Positions 1 through 8,283 of a stretch of 14,400 bases of DNA are shown piece by piece. How positions within the stretch are numbered: the stretch's first letter is position 1; each line of letters begins with the position of its first letter. The notes below the pieces were generated by a model. That model saw only the letters and a program-made list of their open reading frames with translations, was not told where the DNA came from and ran no database searches. Both the position numbers and the translations under genes were made by a program. Source of the stretch: Treponema sp. (GTDB lineage Bacteria > Spirochaetota > Spirochaetia > Treponematales > Breznakiellaceae); the NCBI GenBank assembly GCA_031284195.1, contig JAITAI010000238.1, forward strand, positions 1 to 14,400, written 5' to 3'.

Positions 1-4
1 TATT

Positions 5-1333
5 TTAAATCCGTTTCCACAACTTCAAGGCCTGTTCCCGGGATTTTGCCAAAAGCCCTTCTTCATCGATCCCCAAAAGTTCCCGGTCTTTCATAATGAT
101 TTTGCCGTTGATAATGGTAGTATCCACATGCCTGCCGGTGATGCCGAAGAGAATGTGACTGTTGATCGTGTTTTCGTTTATCGGCGTCGGCCCTTTATAA
201 TCAACGATGATGAGGTCCGCATAGTGATCTTTTTTGAGCGTGCCGATCTTGCCCTGAATGAAACGTTCCATAATCCTCTTGTTGTTCTGAAAAAGCATCT
301 GCGGCGGCTCTGTCCAGGCAACCGAGGGAATCTGAGCCGCGTGTTTATGTAAAATCGCCGCCACCTTATAGGATTCGGTCATATCCGAGGTGTAGCCATC
401 AGTACCCATACCTACCAGGATCCCTTTCTTCACCATGGCAAGTACCGGTGAAACCCCTACCGCATTTCCCATGTTCGATTCAGGGTTGTGTACTACCGCA
501 ACGTCGCTGTCTTTGAGCAAATCCATCTCTTCCTGAGTGATGTGGATACAATGTACCGCTATGGTTTTGTCCGAAAGCACCTTATAGTGATGCAGTCGCT
601 CAATGACCCGCATATTGTATTTTGCCAAGGCGTCAACCACATCTTCGATGCCTTCTGCGGCGTGAATGTGAAATCCCACATCCAGGCCTGCGGCAGCGTC
701 GAGGCACTGATTCAGGGTCTTCTCATTGATGGTGAGCTGTGCATGTATCCCTATCAGGGCTTTCAACATATCGTTGTTTTGCGCTTTGCAGTACTTCGCA
801 AAATCCACGTTTTCTTTGATTCCTGCATCTTTGATGGATGCACCATCCCGGTCGGAAATCTCGTAACAAAGGTTACTCCTGATACCGAAGTGCTGGGCTG
901 CTTCGGCAATCTTGAAAAGGCTTCCTGTTACTGCATAGGGGCTGGCGTGATGATCGATCACCGAAGTAACCCCTGAACGGATTTCGTCAATCATAGGACC
1001 CACGGCGCTGTAATACACATCCTCCAGGGTAAGCTGCTTGTCGAGCCGCCACCAGAGTCCCCGCAACACTTCACCGAAAGTGGTCGCCGGTTTACCTCCA
1101 AGACTCATGCCCCGGGCAAAGGTGCTGTAGTAGTGCATGTGGGTATTGATAAAACCGGGCATGACCAAGCGACCTCGGGCATCCATATAGTCAGCATCCG
1201 GGTATTTTGCCTTGACCACACTGGTTTCACCCACTTCGGTGATCATCGTGCCGTCAATGGCGACCGCACCATTTTCAATAAACGGACAAGCGTCGTCTCT
1301 TGTAACGACTTTTCCATTTCCAATTAAGAGCAT
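5..1333 (-). CDS. ssnA: SsnA-type amidohydrolase (metal-dependent aminohydrolase)
   Basis: Cytosolic metal-dependent hydrolase of the amidohydrolase superfamily (ATZ/TRZ-like TIM barrel). It is 442 aa, the same length as E. coli SsnA as I recall it, and similar along its whole length. Metal and active-site motifs are visible: HMH at H65/H67, HIHAAE at H222-E227, HCIH at H261 and GTDG with D312. The WWRLD and SVIDHHASP segments are SsnA hallmarks. It starts at the ATG at 1331-1333 with a GGAGGT Shine-Dalgarno at 1340-1345, inside the last codons of ygfK; only 2 nt separate ygfK's stop from this start, so the two are likely translationally coupled. Its stop lies 5 bp from the window edge, so a terminator cannot be judged. 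Family members hydrolyse C-N bonds of heterocycles. Action on a reduced purine intermediate made by YgfK is inferred from context; the exact substrate is not visible. Confidence 0.93.
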   Translation of the reverse strand: MLLIGNGKVVTRDDACPFIENGAVAIDGTMITEVGETSVVKAKYPDADYMDARGRLVMPGFINTHMHYYSTFARGMSLGGKPATTFGEVLRGLWWRLDKQLTLEDVYYSAVGPMIDEIRSGVTSVIDHHASPYAVTGSLFKIAEAAQHFGIRSNLCYEISDRDGASIKDAGIKENVDFAKYCKAQNNDMLKALIGIHAQLTINEKTLNQCLDAAAGLDVGFHIHAAEGIEDVVDALAKYNMRVIERLHHYKVLSDKTIAVHCIHITQEEMDLLKDSDVAVVHNPESNMGNAVGVSPVLAMVKKGILVGMGTDGYTSDMTESYKVAAILHKHAAQIPSVAWTEPPQMLFQNNKRIMERFIQGKIGTLKKDHYADLIIVDYKGPTPINENTINSHILFGITGRHVDTTIINGKIIMKDRELLGIDEEGLLAKSREQALKLWKRI

Positions 1334-1335
1334 GG

Positions 1336-4300
1336 TTAAACCTCCGTTACCATATAGCTATAGGTCTGCATAAGCAGATCGATCATCTGGGCCACTTCAC
1401 GGGGAATGCCTCCCGGTTCCCCGCGCCAGGTAATTACCGATTTATCCGCAAGCCTGACTTGGAAAACTCCTGCCCCTAAGGACAAGAAACCGGTATTCTG
1501 ACTATGAGTGAAATCTTCTTCGCAGGAAAACACCGTGAACTTGTCCTTATAGGGAGCTCCTTGATGAGGACAGAAGACTGCGCAGTTTCCACACTCATTG
1601 CATAGCCGGTCGATGTGTACCACCTGATGGCCTCCTGCACTCAAGGACGATGCAGGGTTCACCATAACATTTGCCCGGTTCGGGCATACATCGCAGCAGA
1701 GCTCGCAAATTTCCCCACAGGAAAGACAACGGTAGGCATCGGTGTTTCCAGGCAGCGAAGGGGCCACTATCCCTTTCTTGGCGTACAGGGTCTCTTTATC
1801 TGGCTGAGATTTCACAGACACAAAATCAGTGGGGATGTGGAGTTTCCCTAAAATGTCTTGGGCTATGGTTTTACTGTCTGCCAGAGCCTTAATCACGGTG
1901 GCTGCCCCAGCCTTGCAATCCCCTGCAATGTAGACATCTGGGACAGAACTTTCCAGGGCGGCATTCAGAACCGGAAAGCCCTTATGGTTCAGGCTTATGC
2001 CGTTCTGGGTAAACAAAGTCGTATCCACCCGGGCGCCTACCGCACCAATTACCCGATCAAAAGGCAGTTCTACATGGGTTCCGGTACCGGCTATGCTCCG
2101 CCGTCCAGAGTCATCGTAATCCCCGAGGCGCATCACTTCACACCGGAGGATACCCGCCTTAAAACTTTCCGGTGCACGGAGTTCGATGATAGTTACCCCT
2201 TCTGCTAAGGCCCCTTCCCGTTCTTCTTGCTGGGCAGGCATAAAATCCTTGGTCCTACGGTACACGATACTGACTTTTTCGACCCCAGGGTTCCGTTTTG
2301 CCGCTCGGGCGCAGTCCATGGCCACATCTCCACCGCCGATAACCGCCACCTGCTTGCCCATATCCAGGGAGCCTCCTGATGCCTTGAAGTCTTCCAGAAA
2401 TTGAAGGGCATCCAGGGTATCACCAGAATCGAGGGGAGAACTTCCCGCTTTCCATGCTCCCGTGGCAAGCACCACAAAGGCGTGATCCTTTTTAAGGCTC
2501 GAGAGGGAATAGTTCTCGTCCACACCAAAAATGAACTCCACTCCGAGCTTTTCCGCAAGCCTCAAATCCCGATCAATAGCCTTATGGCTGATCCTAAAAG
2601 AAGGAATAACATGCCGGACAATGCCGTAGGCCGTATCCCGTTTTTCATATACCTTAACGGGTACGCCGTTTCTCCTGAGGTATACCGCAGCGGCTATACC
2701 TGCAGGCCCTGCACCGATAATTCCCACGGACTTATCGGTTTTGAGGGGAACCGGCTTAAGGGCGTTGAGGTAGGTATCCTCCGCATGTTCTGCGGCAATA
2801 CGCTTGGCCTGGCGGATTTCCAGGGAATTATCATAATCAACCCGGGTACAAATCTGTTGACACCGGTGATCGCAGAGCGTGCCAGTGATAGAGGGCGCGG
2901 CATTATCCCGGACGATAATTTCAAAAGCCGCCTCATAGTCCCCAGCAGCGACTTTTTCCAGATACGCAGGAATCTGCTGATGCAAGGGGCAGCCTCCCTC
3001 TTGACAGGGCGCTTTTGCACAGTCAAAGAGAGGCAGAACCGAAGCGGTTTTCCGTACCCCCCCTTGCCGGTGTTCTTTGCGGTGCCGCTTTTGCTCGGTA
3101 AGCTGCGCTGCCAGGGTATTCAGGGTATGTACCTGGATACCGGTAAGCCCAGGATCCAACCGGGACAACAGGGTTTCGGCAAGCTCCGCAAGTTGTTTGA
3201 GTCGTTCATATCCTCCGGGTTTAAGCAGGTTAGTCGCCATGGTAACCGGACGGATACCGGTTTCAAGGATAGACGCCAGATTAAAGAAATCTGCCCCACC
3301 GGAATAGGAGATAGAAAGGGTTCCATTAAACTCTTGGGATAAACGCTGGGCCACGGTAATGGAAAGGGGAAACAGGGAACGCCCGGACATATACATTTCC
3401 TCCCCGGGGAGTTCTTGCTTGGTAATGGCTACCGGGAAGGTGTTGGTAATCTTTACCCCAAAGGCCAGGTTTTTCTCCTGGGCCTGGGTCTGCAAGCGCC
3501 GGAGCATCCCCACGGCATCGCTAAACTGGAGGTCGTTCTTGAAGTGGTGATCGTCAAAGGAGATATACCCATACCCCATATCGTCCAAGAGCCGGCGGGC
3601 GGTTTCATACCCGAGCAGGGTTGGGTTGCATTTAATGTAAGTATGCATCCCCTTGGTTACCAGCAGATAGTGGGCGATCTTTTCGATCTCTTCTTTGGGA
3701 CAGCCGTGGAGGGTGGATAAGGTGATACTGGAAGAAACCGCGCTGGGTATGGCGTCTAAATCCTTTTGGGTGAACCCTTTAAACGAAGCGATATTCGCTT
3801 TAAGGTAATCATAACAGGTGTTCCAGATGGGTGAACCAGAGGCGTTCCGCATCCCTTCGATATAGCTATCGATCTTGGAAGACTGAATACCTTCCAGGCT
3901 ATAACCCACGCTCATGTTAAAGATAACCTTGCAGGGATCCTCTAAGGCGAACTCTTTGGCCAAAACATGAACTAAAAACCATGCCTTGATATACTCTTCA
4001 AATGCCTGGTGCACCGTAAGCTCGGTGGACCATTCTACGTTGTATCCTTCATCCGTAGCATTGATGCAGGGGCGGGCCACGCATTTCCGCAATTCCTCCC
4101 CGTCCATGGTCTGCACGGTCTTAAGCTCAATGAACCGGCTTCCTGCAAGGTATGCTGCCAGGATGTTTTGGGTAAGCTGGGCATGGGGCCCTGCGGCAGG
4201 TCCCAGGGGTGAAGGTATCTTCATTCCAAACAGGGTGATTCCTGCACCGCTTGAGTTCCGGTAGAATCGATCCTTCCGTATCCCAAATACCGAATTACTG

Positions 4301-4368
4301 TTCCTTACTTCCGTTTGAATCCAACGGACAAGATCCGAAAATGCGAGGGGACGCATTATTTCACTCAT
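1336..4368 (-). CDS. ygfK: YgfK: FMN/FAD/Fe-S NAD(P)H-dependent oxidoreductase
   Basis: Multidomain redox protein, 1010 aa from the chosen start (E. coli YgfK about 1030). Domain order: N-terminal dihydroorotate-dehydrogenase-like barrel (about 1-410; GPAAGPH at 56-62, STLHGCP at 218-224, SYSGGAD at 354-360). Next is a GltD-like part with cysteines C450/C455/C460 and C499/C503/C507, an FAD loop GAGPAG (552-557), an NAD(P)H loop GGGDVAMD (678-685) and the FAD-contact AGD (815-817). The C-terminus has two ferredoxin-like cysteine sets (C881/884/888/891/895 and C923/926/929/933). Electrons would run from NAD(P)H through FAD and Fe-S centres to the barrel flavin. The longer reading from 4572 was rejected: its first 68 residues overlap the permease gene in another frame, whereas the ATG at 4366-4368 has a Shine-Dalgarno and the family N-terminus MxxIMRP. 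Older annotation calls it a putative selenate reductase. Here a role in reducing a purine such as urate is inferred from neighbours. Confidence 0.93.
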   Translation of the reverse strand: MSEIMRPLAFSDLVRWIQTEVRNSNSVFGIRKDRFYRNSSGAGITLFGMKIPSPLGPAAGPHAQLTQNILAAYLAGSRFIELKTVQTMDGEELRKCVARPCINATDEGYNVEWSTELTVHQAFEEYIKAWFLVHVLAKEFALEDPCKVIFNMSVGYSLEGIQSSKIDSYIEGMRNASGSPIWNTCYDYLKANIASFKGFTQKDLDAIPSAVSSSITLSTLHGCPKEEIEKIAHYLLVTKGMHTYIKCNPTLLGYETARRLLDDMGYGYISFDDHHFKNDLQFSDAVGMLRRLQTQAQEKNLAFGVKITNTFPVAITKQELPGEEMYMSGRSLFPLSITVAQRLSQEFNGTLSISYSGGADFFNLASILETGIRPVTMATNLLKPGGYERLKQLAELAETLLSRLDPGLTGIQVHTLNTLAAQLTEQKRHRKEHRQGGVRKTASVLPLFDCAKAPCQEGGCPLHQQIPAYLEKVAAGDYEAAFEIIVRDNAAPSITGTLCDHRCQQICTRVDYDNSLEIRQAKRIAAEHAEDTYLNALKPVPLKTDKSVGIIGAGPAGIAAAVYLRRNGVPVKVYEKRDTAYGIVRHVIPSFRISHKAIDRDLRLAEKLGVEFIFGVDENYSLSSLKKDHAFVVLATGAWKAGSSPLDSGDTLDALQFLEDFKASGGSLDMGKQVAVIGGGDVAMDCARAAKRNPGVEKVSIVYRRTKDFMPAQQEEREGALAEGVTIIELRAPESFKAGILRCEVMRLGDYDDSGRRSIAGTGTHVELPFDRVIGAVGARVDTTLFTQNGISLNHKGFPVLNAALESSVPDVYIAGDCKAGAATVIKALADSKTIAQDILGKLHIPTDFVSVKSQPDKETLYAKKGIVAPSLPGNTDAYRCLSCGEICELCCDVCPNRANVMVNPASSLSAGGHQVVHIDRLCNECGNCAVFCPHQGAPYKDKFTVFSCEEDFTHSQNTGFLSLGAGVFQVRLADKSVITWRGEPGGIPREVAQMIDLLMQTYSYMVTEV

Positions 4369-4372
4369 GATA

Positions 4373-4379
4373 CACCTCT
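4373..4379 (-). promoter_or_regulatory. Ribosome binding site fixing the ygfK start
   Basis: Minus strand reads AGAGGTG, 4 nt before the ATG at 4366-4368. It supports the internal start over the in-frame upstream ATG at 4570-4572, which lies within the permease gene. Confidence 0.7.
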
Positions 4380-4383
4380 CTCT

Positions 4384-4398
4384 ATGGTATAATTCCAT
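4384..4398. promoter_or_regulatory. Quasi-palindrome with TGGTATAAT box upstream of ygfK
   Basis: The 95-bp gap between the permease and ygfK (4369-4463) holds ATGGTATAATTCCAT, a 15-bp dyad with 6 of 7 pairs. Its 9-mer TGGTATAAT (4385-4393) recurs on the same strand in the ygeX promoter dyad (11229-11237). It could be an operator shared by the two promoters. Alternatively TGGTATAAT is a perfect extended -10 on the plus strand. No convincing -35/-10 pair for ygfK was found on the minus strand. Confidence 0.35.
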
Positions 4399-4463
4399 CC
4401 AATGATGCTGATCTAACTTACTTCTTTGTCTTGATACTCCGCCAGGATGTCCCAGCTTGAACC

Positions 4464-5951
4464 TTATTGACTTACCTCCTCCATTGCCGCATCTTTTTGG
4501 GCCTGCTGCAAGAGCGCTTTCTCCGTGTCCGAGGGCGGGAAAATCAGATTGGCCACCATCGAAATCACACACACCGCTACGGTGGTATCCCTGAAAATGT
4601 ACTGTAATGCCTTTGGCAGATGGTCAACCAAGAGCTTGTTATCACCCACTGCTAACCCAACCCCAAAGGTAATCGCCAGAATGAGCAGGTTTCTATCAGA
4701 AAACCCCGCCTTGGACAGCAGTTTGATCCCGTTCAGCATGATCATAGCAAATACCGTAATCACCGCGCCTCCTAAAACGCTGGAAGGCATGACGGAAAAG
4801 ACCGCTCCTATTTTTGGACAGAATCCTGCAACTATCAAGACAAAGGCACCGGTAGCAATACACCATTTGTTCACCACTTTGGTCATAGCCACGATTCCTG
4901 CGTTTTGGCCGAAAGCGGTATTGGGTAGGGTATTAAAGGCTGCGGCAAATAGAGAACCTGCAGCATCTGCCATGACCGCGCCAGAGGTTTCTTTGATGGT
5001 AGCTTCCCGGTCGAAACCAGCTACCGTAATACCGTTGATGTTACCCATGGTCTCCAGTCCTGACACCACGTAGATTGCCGCCATGCCCAAGATGGCTTCT
5101 AGCCTGAATTCAGGCCGGATAGAGAAGGGGATAGGAAGCGCAATGAACCGGGCATCCATAACCGCCTTAAAATCAACTTGTCCCAAGATAATAGCCACGA
5201 TATACCCCACCACAATACCGATGAGGATGGCGGATATCTTAACCATACCTGTGGCAAAGCGCTGCAAACAGAGGATCACCAGAAATACCGTACCGCCTAT
5301 CAAGAGGTTCTGCCATGAAGCGTATTGTAGGGCAAGAAGGGCAACACTGACAGGAACTTCCTTTCCCTGGGCGGCTAAGTCTACGGCAACCCCCGCGTTG
5401 ACTTCCGGGCCTGCGCCCCCTGCAAAATACTGGACCCCTACGGGCAGCAAATGTAAACCAATGGTGATAAGCACGGCTCCGATAACCAGAGGCGGGAAGA
5501 ACTTCTTCAGCGGTTTGATGAACAAGCCCATGAGGACCTCCACGAAGCTGCCTACCATGATAGCTCCTAAGATAGCATTGATGCCGTATGCTGCCCCTAA
5601 GGTGCGCATAGTCGGCACAAAGGCAAATGCCGTACCCATGACAATGGGCAAGCCCGCACCGATTTGATACTGTTTACCCAGTTTCAAGGGGTACAGTTGA
5701 ATCAAAGTCGTCATCCCTGAGGCAAACATACAACATTGTACCATGAGCATCCGCTGTTCAGGACTTATAATCGGTTCCCCTGTAACGTTGCTGGCAATTC
5801 CTGCTAAGACCAGTACCGGCGCCAAATTCCCGATAAACATGGACAAAACATGTTGTAAGCCCAAGGGCAAGGCCACACTTAAACGAGGCCGTCCTTCAAG
5901 CTGATAAATTAGTGCTCGATCATCCACTGCTGTTCCTGTATTTTTTTCCAT
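4464..5951 (-). CDS. NCS2 family purine (xanthine/urate-type) permease
   Basis: Integral inner-membrane nucleobase transporter, 495 aa (family usually 430-490), with about 12-14 hydrophobic segments. Family features: the TM1 motif GLQHVLSMF (Q33, H34), SGLET with E300 matching the TM8 glutamate that binds purine, D329 in the following segment, and the NAT signature QNAGIVAMT at 349-357 (QNxGxxxxT). Charged tails (1-20 and 475-495) flank the core. The start ATG at 5949-5951 is preceded by AGGAGGT (GGAGGT core at 5957-5962). It sits 44 bp after arcC and 95 bp before ygfK, so it is embedded in the catabolic operon and presumably imports its substrate by ion symport. Xanthine and uric acid are both plausible; uracil is less likely in this context. 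Which purine it prefers cannot be read from the sequence, so no symbol is given. Confidence 0.9.
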   Translation of the reverse strand: MEKNTGTAVDDRALIYQLEGRPRLSVALPLGLQHVLSMFIGNLAPVLVLAGIASNVTGEPIISPEQRMLMVQCCMFASGMTTLIQLYPLKLGKQYQIGAGLPIVMGTAFAFVPTMRTLGAAYGINAILGAIMVGSFVEVLMGLFIKPLKKFFPPLVIGAVLITIGLHLLPVGVQYFAGGAGPEVNAGVAVDLAAQGKEVPVSVALLALQYASWQNLLIGGTVFLVILCLQRFATGMVKISAILIGIVVGYIVAIILGQVDFKAVMDARFIALPIPFSIRPEFRLEAILGMAAIYVVSGLETMGNINGITVAGFDREATIKETSGAVMADAAGSLFAAAFNTLPNTAFGQNAGIVAMTKVVNKWCIATGAFVLIVAGFCPKIGAVFSVMPSSVLGGAVITVFAMIMLNGIKLLSKAGFSDRNLLILAITFGVGLAVGDNKLLVDHLPKALQYIFRDTTVAVCVISMVANLIFPPSDTEKALLQQAQKDAAMEEVSQ

Positions 5952-5995
5952 ACCATACCTCCTGCATGATCCGCACCCTGTACGGGAGGAATCTA

Positions 5996-6928
5996 TTACC
6001 GGCTAATCACCGTACCGGTTTTGCCTTCAATACCTTCTTTTGCCTTGGCCAACATCGTAATGAGCGCAGTATGCTTAGGGTTTGCCCGGACAAATGCGGC
6101 AGCTGCCTCCACTTTGGGCAGCATGGAACCTTTGGCAAACTGACCTTCGGCGATGAACCGCTCTGCTTCGGCAAGGGTGAGCTCATCTAACCATTGCTGA
6201 TTCGGTTTGCCAAAATTAATAGCCACTTTTTCAACTGCCGTGAGGATAATCAGCATATCGGCGCCGATTATTTCCGCGAGTTTAGCTGAAGCAAAGTCTT
6301 TGTCCACCACGGCGTTCATGCCTCGATACTGACCATCCTTCAGGGCTACAGGAATTCCTCCACCGCCTGCAGCAATGGGAATCTGCCCTGCCGCAAGCAG
6401 GGTTTGGATGGTCTCCCCTTCAAGGATGTTCACCGGTTTCGGAGAAGCCACCACCCTGCGCCAGCCTCGACCGGCATCTTCCATCACCGGTACACCCTTA
6501 GCTGCTAGGGTCTCTGCTGCTTCTTTGGTCATAAATCCACCAATCGGTTTAGTGGGCTGTACAAAGGCCGTATCCTCTGGGTCCACCACAACTTGGGTGA
6601 TGATCGTGGCTACGGGAGTCCTCAAATGCCGGGCATCCAGTTCTTTTCGCAGCACATTTTGCAGATCATACCCAATGTACCCCTGACTCAGGGCAACACA
6701 CACGCTCATGGGCAGCAGGGGGAAGTGGGGATCTACTTTCGATGCTGTTTCAAAGGCGGTGTTAATCATGCCCACTTGAGGCCCATTGCCGTGGACTACC
6801 ACTACCTCATACCCCCCTTCAACCAGATCCACCAATACCTTGGCAGTCCCCTGGACCGCTACCATTTGTTCTTTTAAGGTATCCCCCAGGGCGTTACCGC
6901 CGAGGGCAATGACCACTCTTTTTTTCAT
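5996..6928 (-). CDS. arcC: Carbamate kinase (ArcC/YqeA)
   Basis: Cytosolic kinase of the amino-acid-kinase fold, 310 aa, full family length. In catabolism it runs carbamoyl phosphate + ADP to ATP + carbamate, which breaks down to CO2 and ammonia. Visible motifs: ALGGNAL (8-14), VHGNGPQVG (45-53), PTKPIGGF (125-132), GRGWRRVVASPKP (153-165), AGGGGIPV (187-194), VDKD (208-211) and GSMLPKVEAA (267-276). The ATG at 6926-6928 gives the exact family N-terminus MKKRVVIALGG, but its Shine-Dalgarno is oddly distant (see 6929-7068). The gene lies directly downstream of ygeW, which would supply carbamoyl phosphate, so the pair probably forms an ATP-yielding step. E. coli has the paralogue yqeA in the equivalent cluster. 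There is no arginine deiminase or ordinary ornithine transcarbamylase in view, so this is not an arginine deiminase operon. Confidence 0.95.
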   Translation of the reverse strand: MKKRVVIALGGNALGDTLKEQMVAVQGTAKVLVDLVEGGYEVVVVHGNGPQVGMINTAFETASKVDPHFPLLPMSVCVALSQGYIGYDLQNVLRKELDARHLRTPVATIITQVVVDPEDTAFVQPTKPIGGFMTKEAAETLAAKGVPVMEDAGRGWRRVVASPKPVNILEGETIQTLLAAGQIPIAAGGGGIPVALKDGQYRGMNAVVDKDFASAKLAEIIGADMLIILTAVEKVAINFGKPNQQWLDELTLAEAERFIAEGQFAKGSMLPKVEAAAAFVRANPKHTALITMLAKAKEGIEGKTGTVISR

Positions 6929-7068
6929 GTTTTCTTACACCATGCTCCTTTGCGCCTATTCTATGAGCGGGGAAGTGTTTTTGGGGCGAAGGAGAGGCTT
7001 CAAAGAAACAAGAAGTCTCCCTTCCCCCACGGGCTTCGGCCGTCCTAGTTTGTAGCAGTTCTGTTCCC
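6929..7068 (-). other. ygeW-arcC intergenic leader, 140 bp, with displaced ribosome site
   Basis: No gene. On the minus strand the only good Shine-Dalgarno, AAAGGAG (6945-6951), is 16 nt from the arcC ATG. It is followed almost at once by an in-frame ATG-GTG-TAA, two codons (GAA AAC) before the true start. Weak hairpins occur (a GGC-CGAA-GCC loop within 7036-7050; alternative CTTC/GAAG pairings at about 6989-7018). None is followed by a T-run, so I see no terminator. Confidence 0.4.
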
Positions 7069-8265
7069 TTAAACGCCGAAAAAGCGCGGCCTATTTCGAG
7101 AGGCAAGTTCAGCCAACACCTGCTGGGGATATTTCACCTTGCTTAAAAAGATCATCGCCGCAATGATGTAGGGTTTGTGGCTTGCCTGCTTATAGAGGGG
7201 CACCCGGTAACGGTCAAACACCGAAGCAGCCACTTCTCCTTCTTTGCAACTTACCCCGGAAATATCCGCAGGAAGACAGTGCAGATACAGGGCCTTGCCC
7301 TCCCGGGTCATCTGCATCATCTGTTCCGTACATTCCCAGTCCTTATGGCGTGCGTTTTCCGTGAGGAGTTCTTTTTCAAGAACCTTTATCCCTTCAAGGT
7401 CGCCATCGCCGTACAACTTTGTCCGCTTCTCCATCGCGGCAAAGGGTGCCCAGCTTTTCGGATACACGATATCCGCATCTTTGAAGGCAGCTTCCATGGA
7501 ATTCGAGGTAGTAAAGGCACCACCGCTGGCCGCTGCGTTCTTCAGGGCCATCTTTTCTATTTCCGGCATCACCTCATACCCTTTTGGGTGGGCTAAGGAT
7601 ACTTCCATGCCAAAACGGGTCATTAACCCAATAACCCCTTGGGGAACTGAAAGGGGCTTGCCGTAAGAGGGTGAATAAGCCCAGGTCATGGCGACTTTTT
7701 TGCCCTTGAGGTTTTCAATCCCGCCGAAATGATGGATAATGTGGTTCATATCCGCCATAATTTGGGTGGGATGATCGATATCGCACTGAAGATTGACCAA
7801 GGTTGGACACTGTTCAAGCACACCCTCCAGGTACCCCTCCCGCACCGCTTTGGCGACCTCGTGCATATAGGCGTTTCCCTTCCCGATATACATGTCGTCC
7901 CGGATGCCGATAACATCCGCCATAAAAGAAATCATGTTCGCCGTTTCCCGTACGGTTTCACCGTGGGCGATCTGCGATTTTCCCTCGTCGAGATCCTGTA
8001 CTTCAAGACCTAAAAGGTTACAGGCTGAACCAAAACTGAACCGGGTACGGGTCGAATTATCCCGGAACAGGGATATGCCCAGACCGCTATCGAAAATTTT
8101 CGTTGAAACATTGTCTTCCCGCAGCGCCCGCAGCGCATCAGCCACAGTATAGGTCGCCATAATCTCATCAAAGGTTTTTTCCCAGGTAAGAAAAAAATCC
8201 CCTTGGTACAGATTCTTACAATTGAGCTGATCCAGTTTACTGGTAAACTGCTTAATATACGTCAT
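7069..8265 (-). CDS. ygeW: YgeW: ornithine-carbamoyltransferase-like transcarbamylase
   Basis: Cytosolic transcarbamylase paralogous to ornithine/aspartate transcarbamylases, 398 aa against 396 in E. coli YgeW, closely similar throughout. The carbamoyl-phosphate motif is STRTR (71-75), the DHPTQ segment is at 164-168 and the HCLP motif at 329-332 is followed by ADISGVSCKEGEV. The stretches LDEGKSQIAHGETVRETANMIS (in two parts, 92-113) and WAYSPSYGKPLSVPQG (195-210) are diagnostic for YgeW rather than ArgF or ArcB. The start ATG at 8263-8265 has AAGGAG (8274-8279) 8 nt upstream. In this operon it would run catabolically, phosphorolysing a ureido compound to carbamoyl phosphate and an amine, and feeding ArcC just downstream. 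A ureido derivative of 2,3-diaminopropionate as substrate is inferred from YgeX and YgeY next door; older literature calls the activity unknown. Confidence 0.95.
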   Translation of the reverse strand: MTYIKQFTSKLDQLNCKNLYQGDFFLTWEKTFDEIMATYTVADALRALREDNVSTKIFDSGLGISLFRDNSTRTRFSFGSACNLLGLEVQDLDEGKSQIAHGETVRETANMISFMADVIGIRDDMYIGKGNAYMHEVAKAVREGYLEGVLEQCPTLVNLQCDIDHPTQIMADMNHIIHHFGGIENLKGKKVAMTWAYSPSYGKPLSVPQGVIGLMTRFGMEVSLAHPKGYEVMPEIEKMALKNAAASGGAFTTSNSMEAAFKDADIVYPKSWAPFAAMEKRTKLYGDGDLEGIKVLEKELLTENARHKDWECTEQMMQMTREGKALYLHCLPADISGVSCKEGEVAASVFDRYRVPLYKQASHKPYIIAAMIFLSKVKYPQQVLAELASRNRPRFFGV

Positions 8266-8283
8266 TACCCTATCTCCTTAAAT

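Noticed and set aside
2401..3342. 313-codon plus-strand open frame
   Set aside because: It is antisense to ygfK, lies wholly within that well-supported gene, and its translation resembles no protein family.
4369..4572. N-terminal extension of ygfK by 68 residues
   Set aside because: It overlaps the permease gene in another frame, has no family similarity, and a ribosome site and conserved N-terminus support the start at 4368.
4525..5667. Two plus-strand open frames of 182 and 194 codons
   Set aside because: Antisense shadows of the permease; the hydrophobic coding on the minus strand explains the open frames.
7036..7050. UUCG-type hairpin as a terminator after ygeW
   Set aside because: Short bulged stem with no T-run on either strand.
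5996..8265. Arginine deiminase pathway (arcBC) reading of the transcarbamylase-kinase pair
   Set aside because: The transcarbamylase matches YgeW-specific segments, and the flanking genes are purine catabolic with no arcA or arginine transporter.
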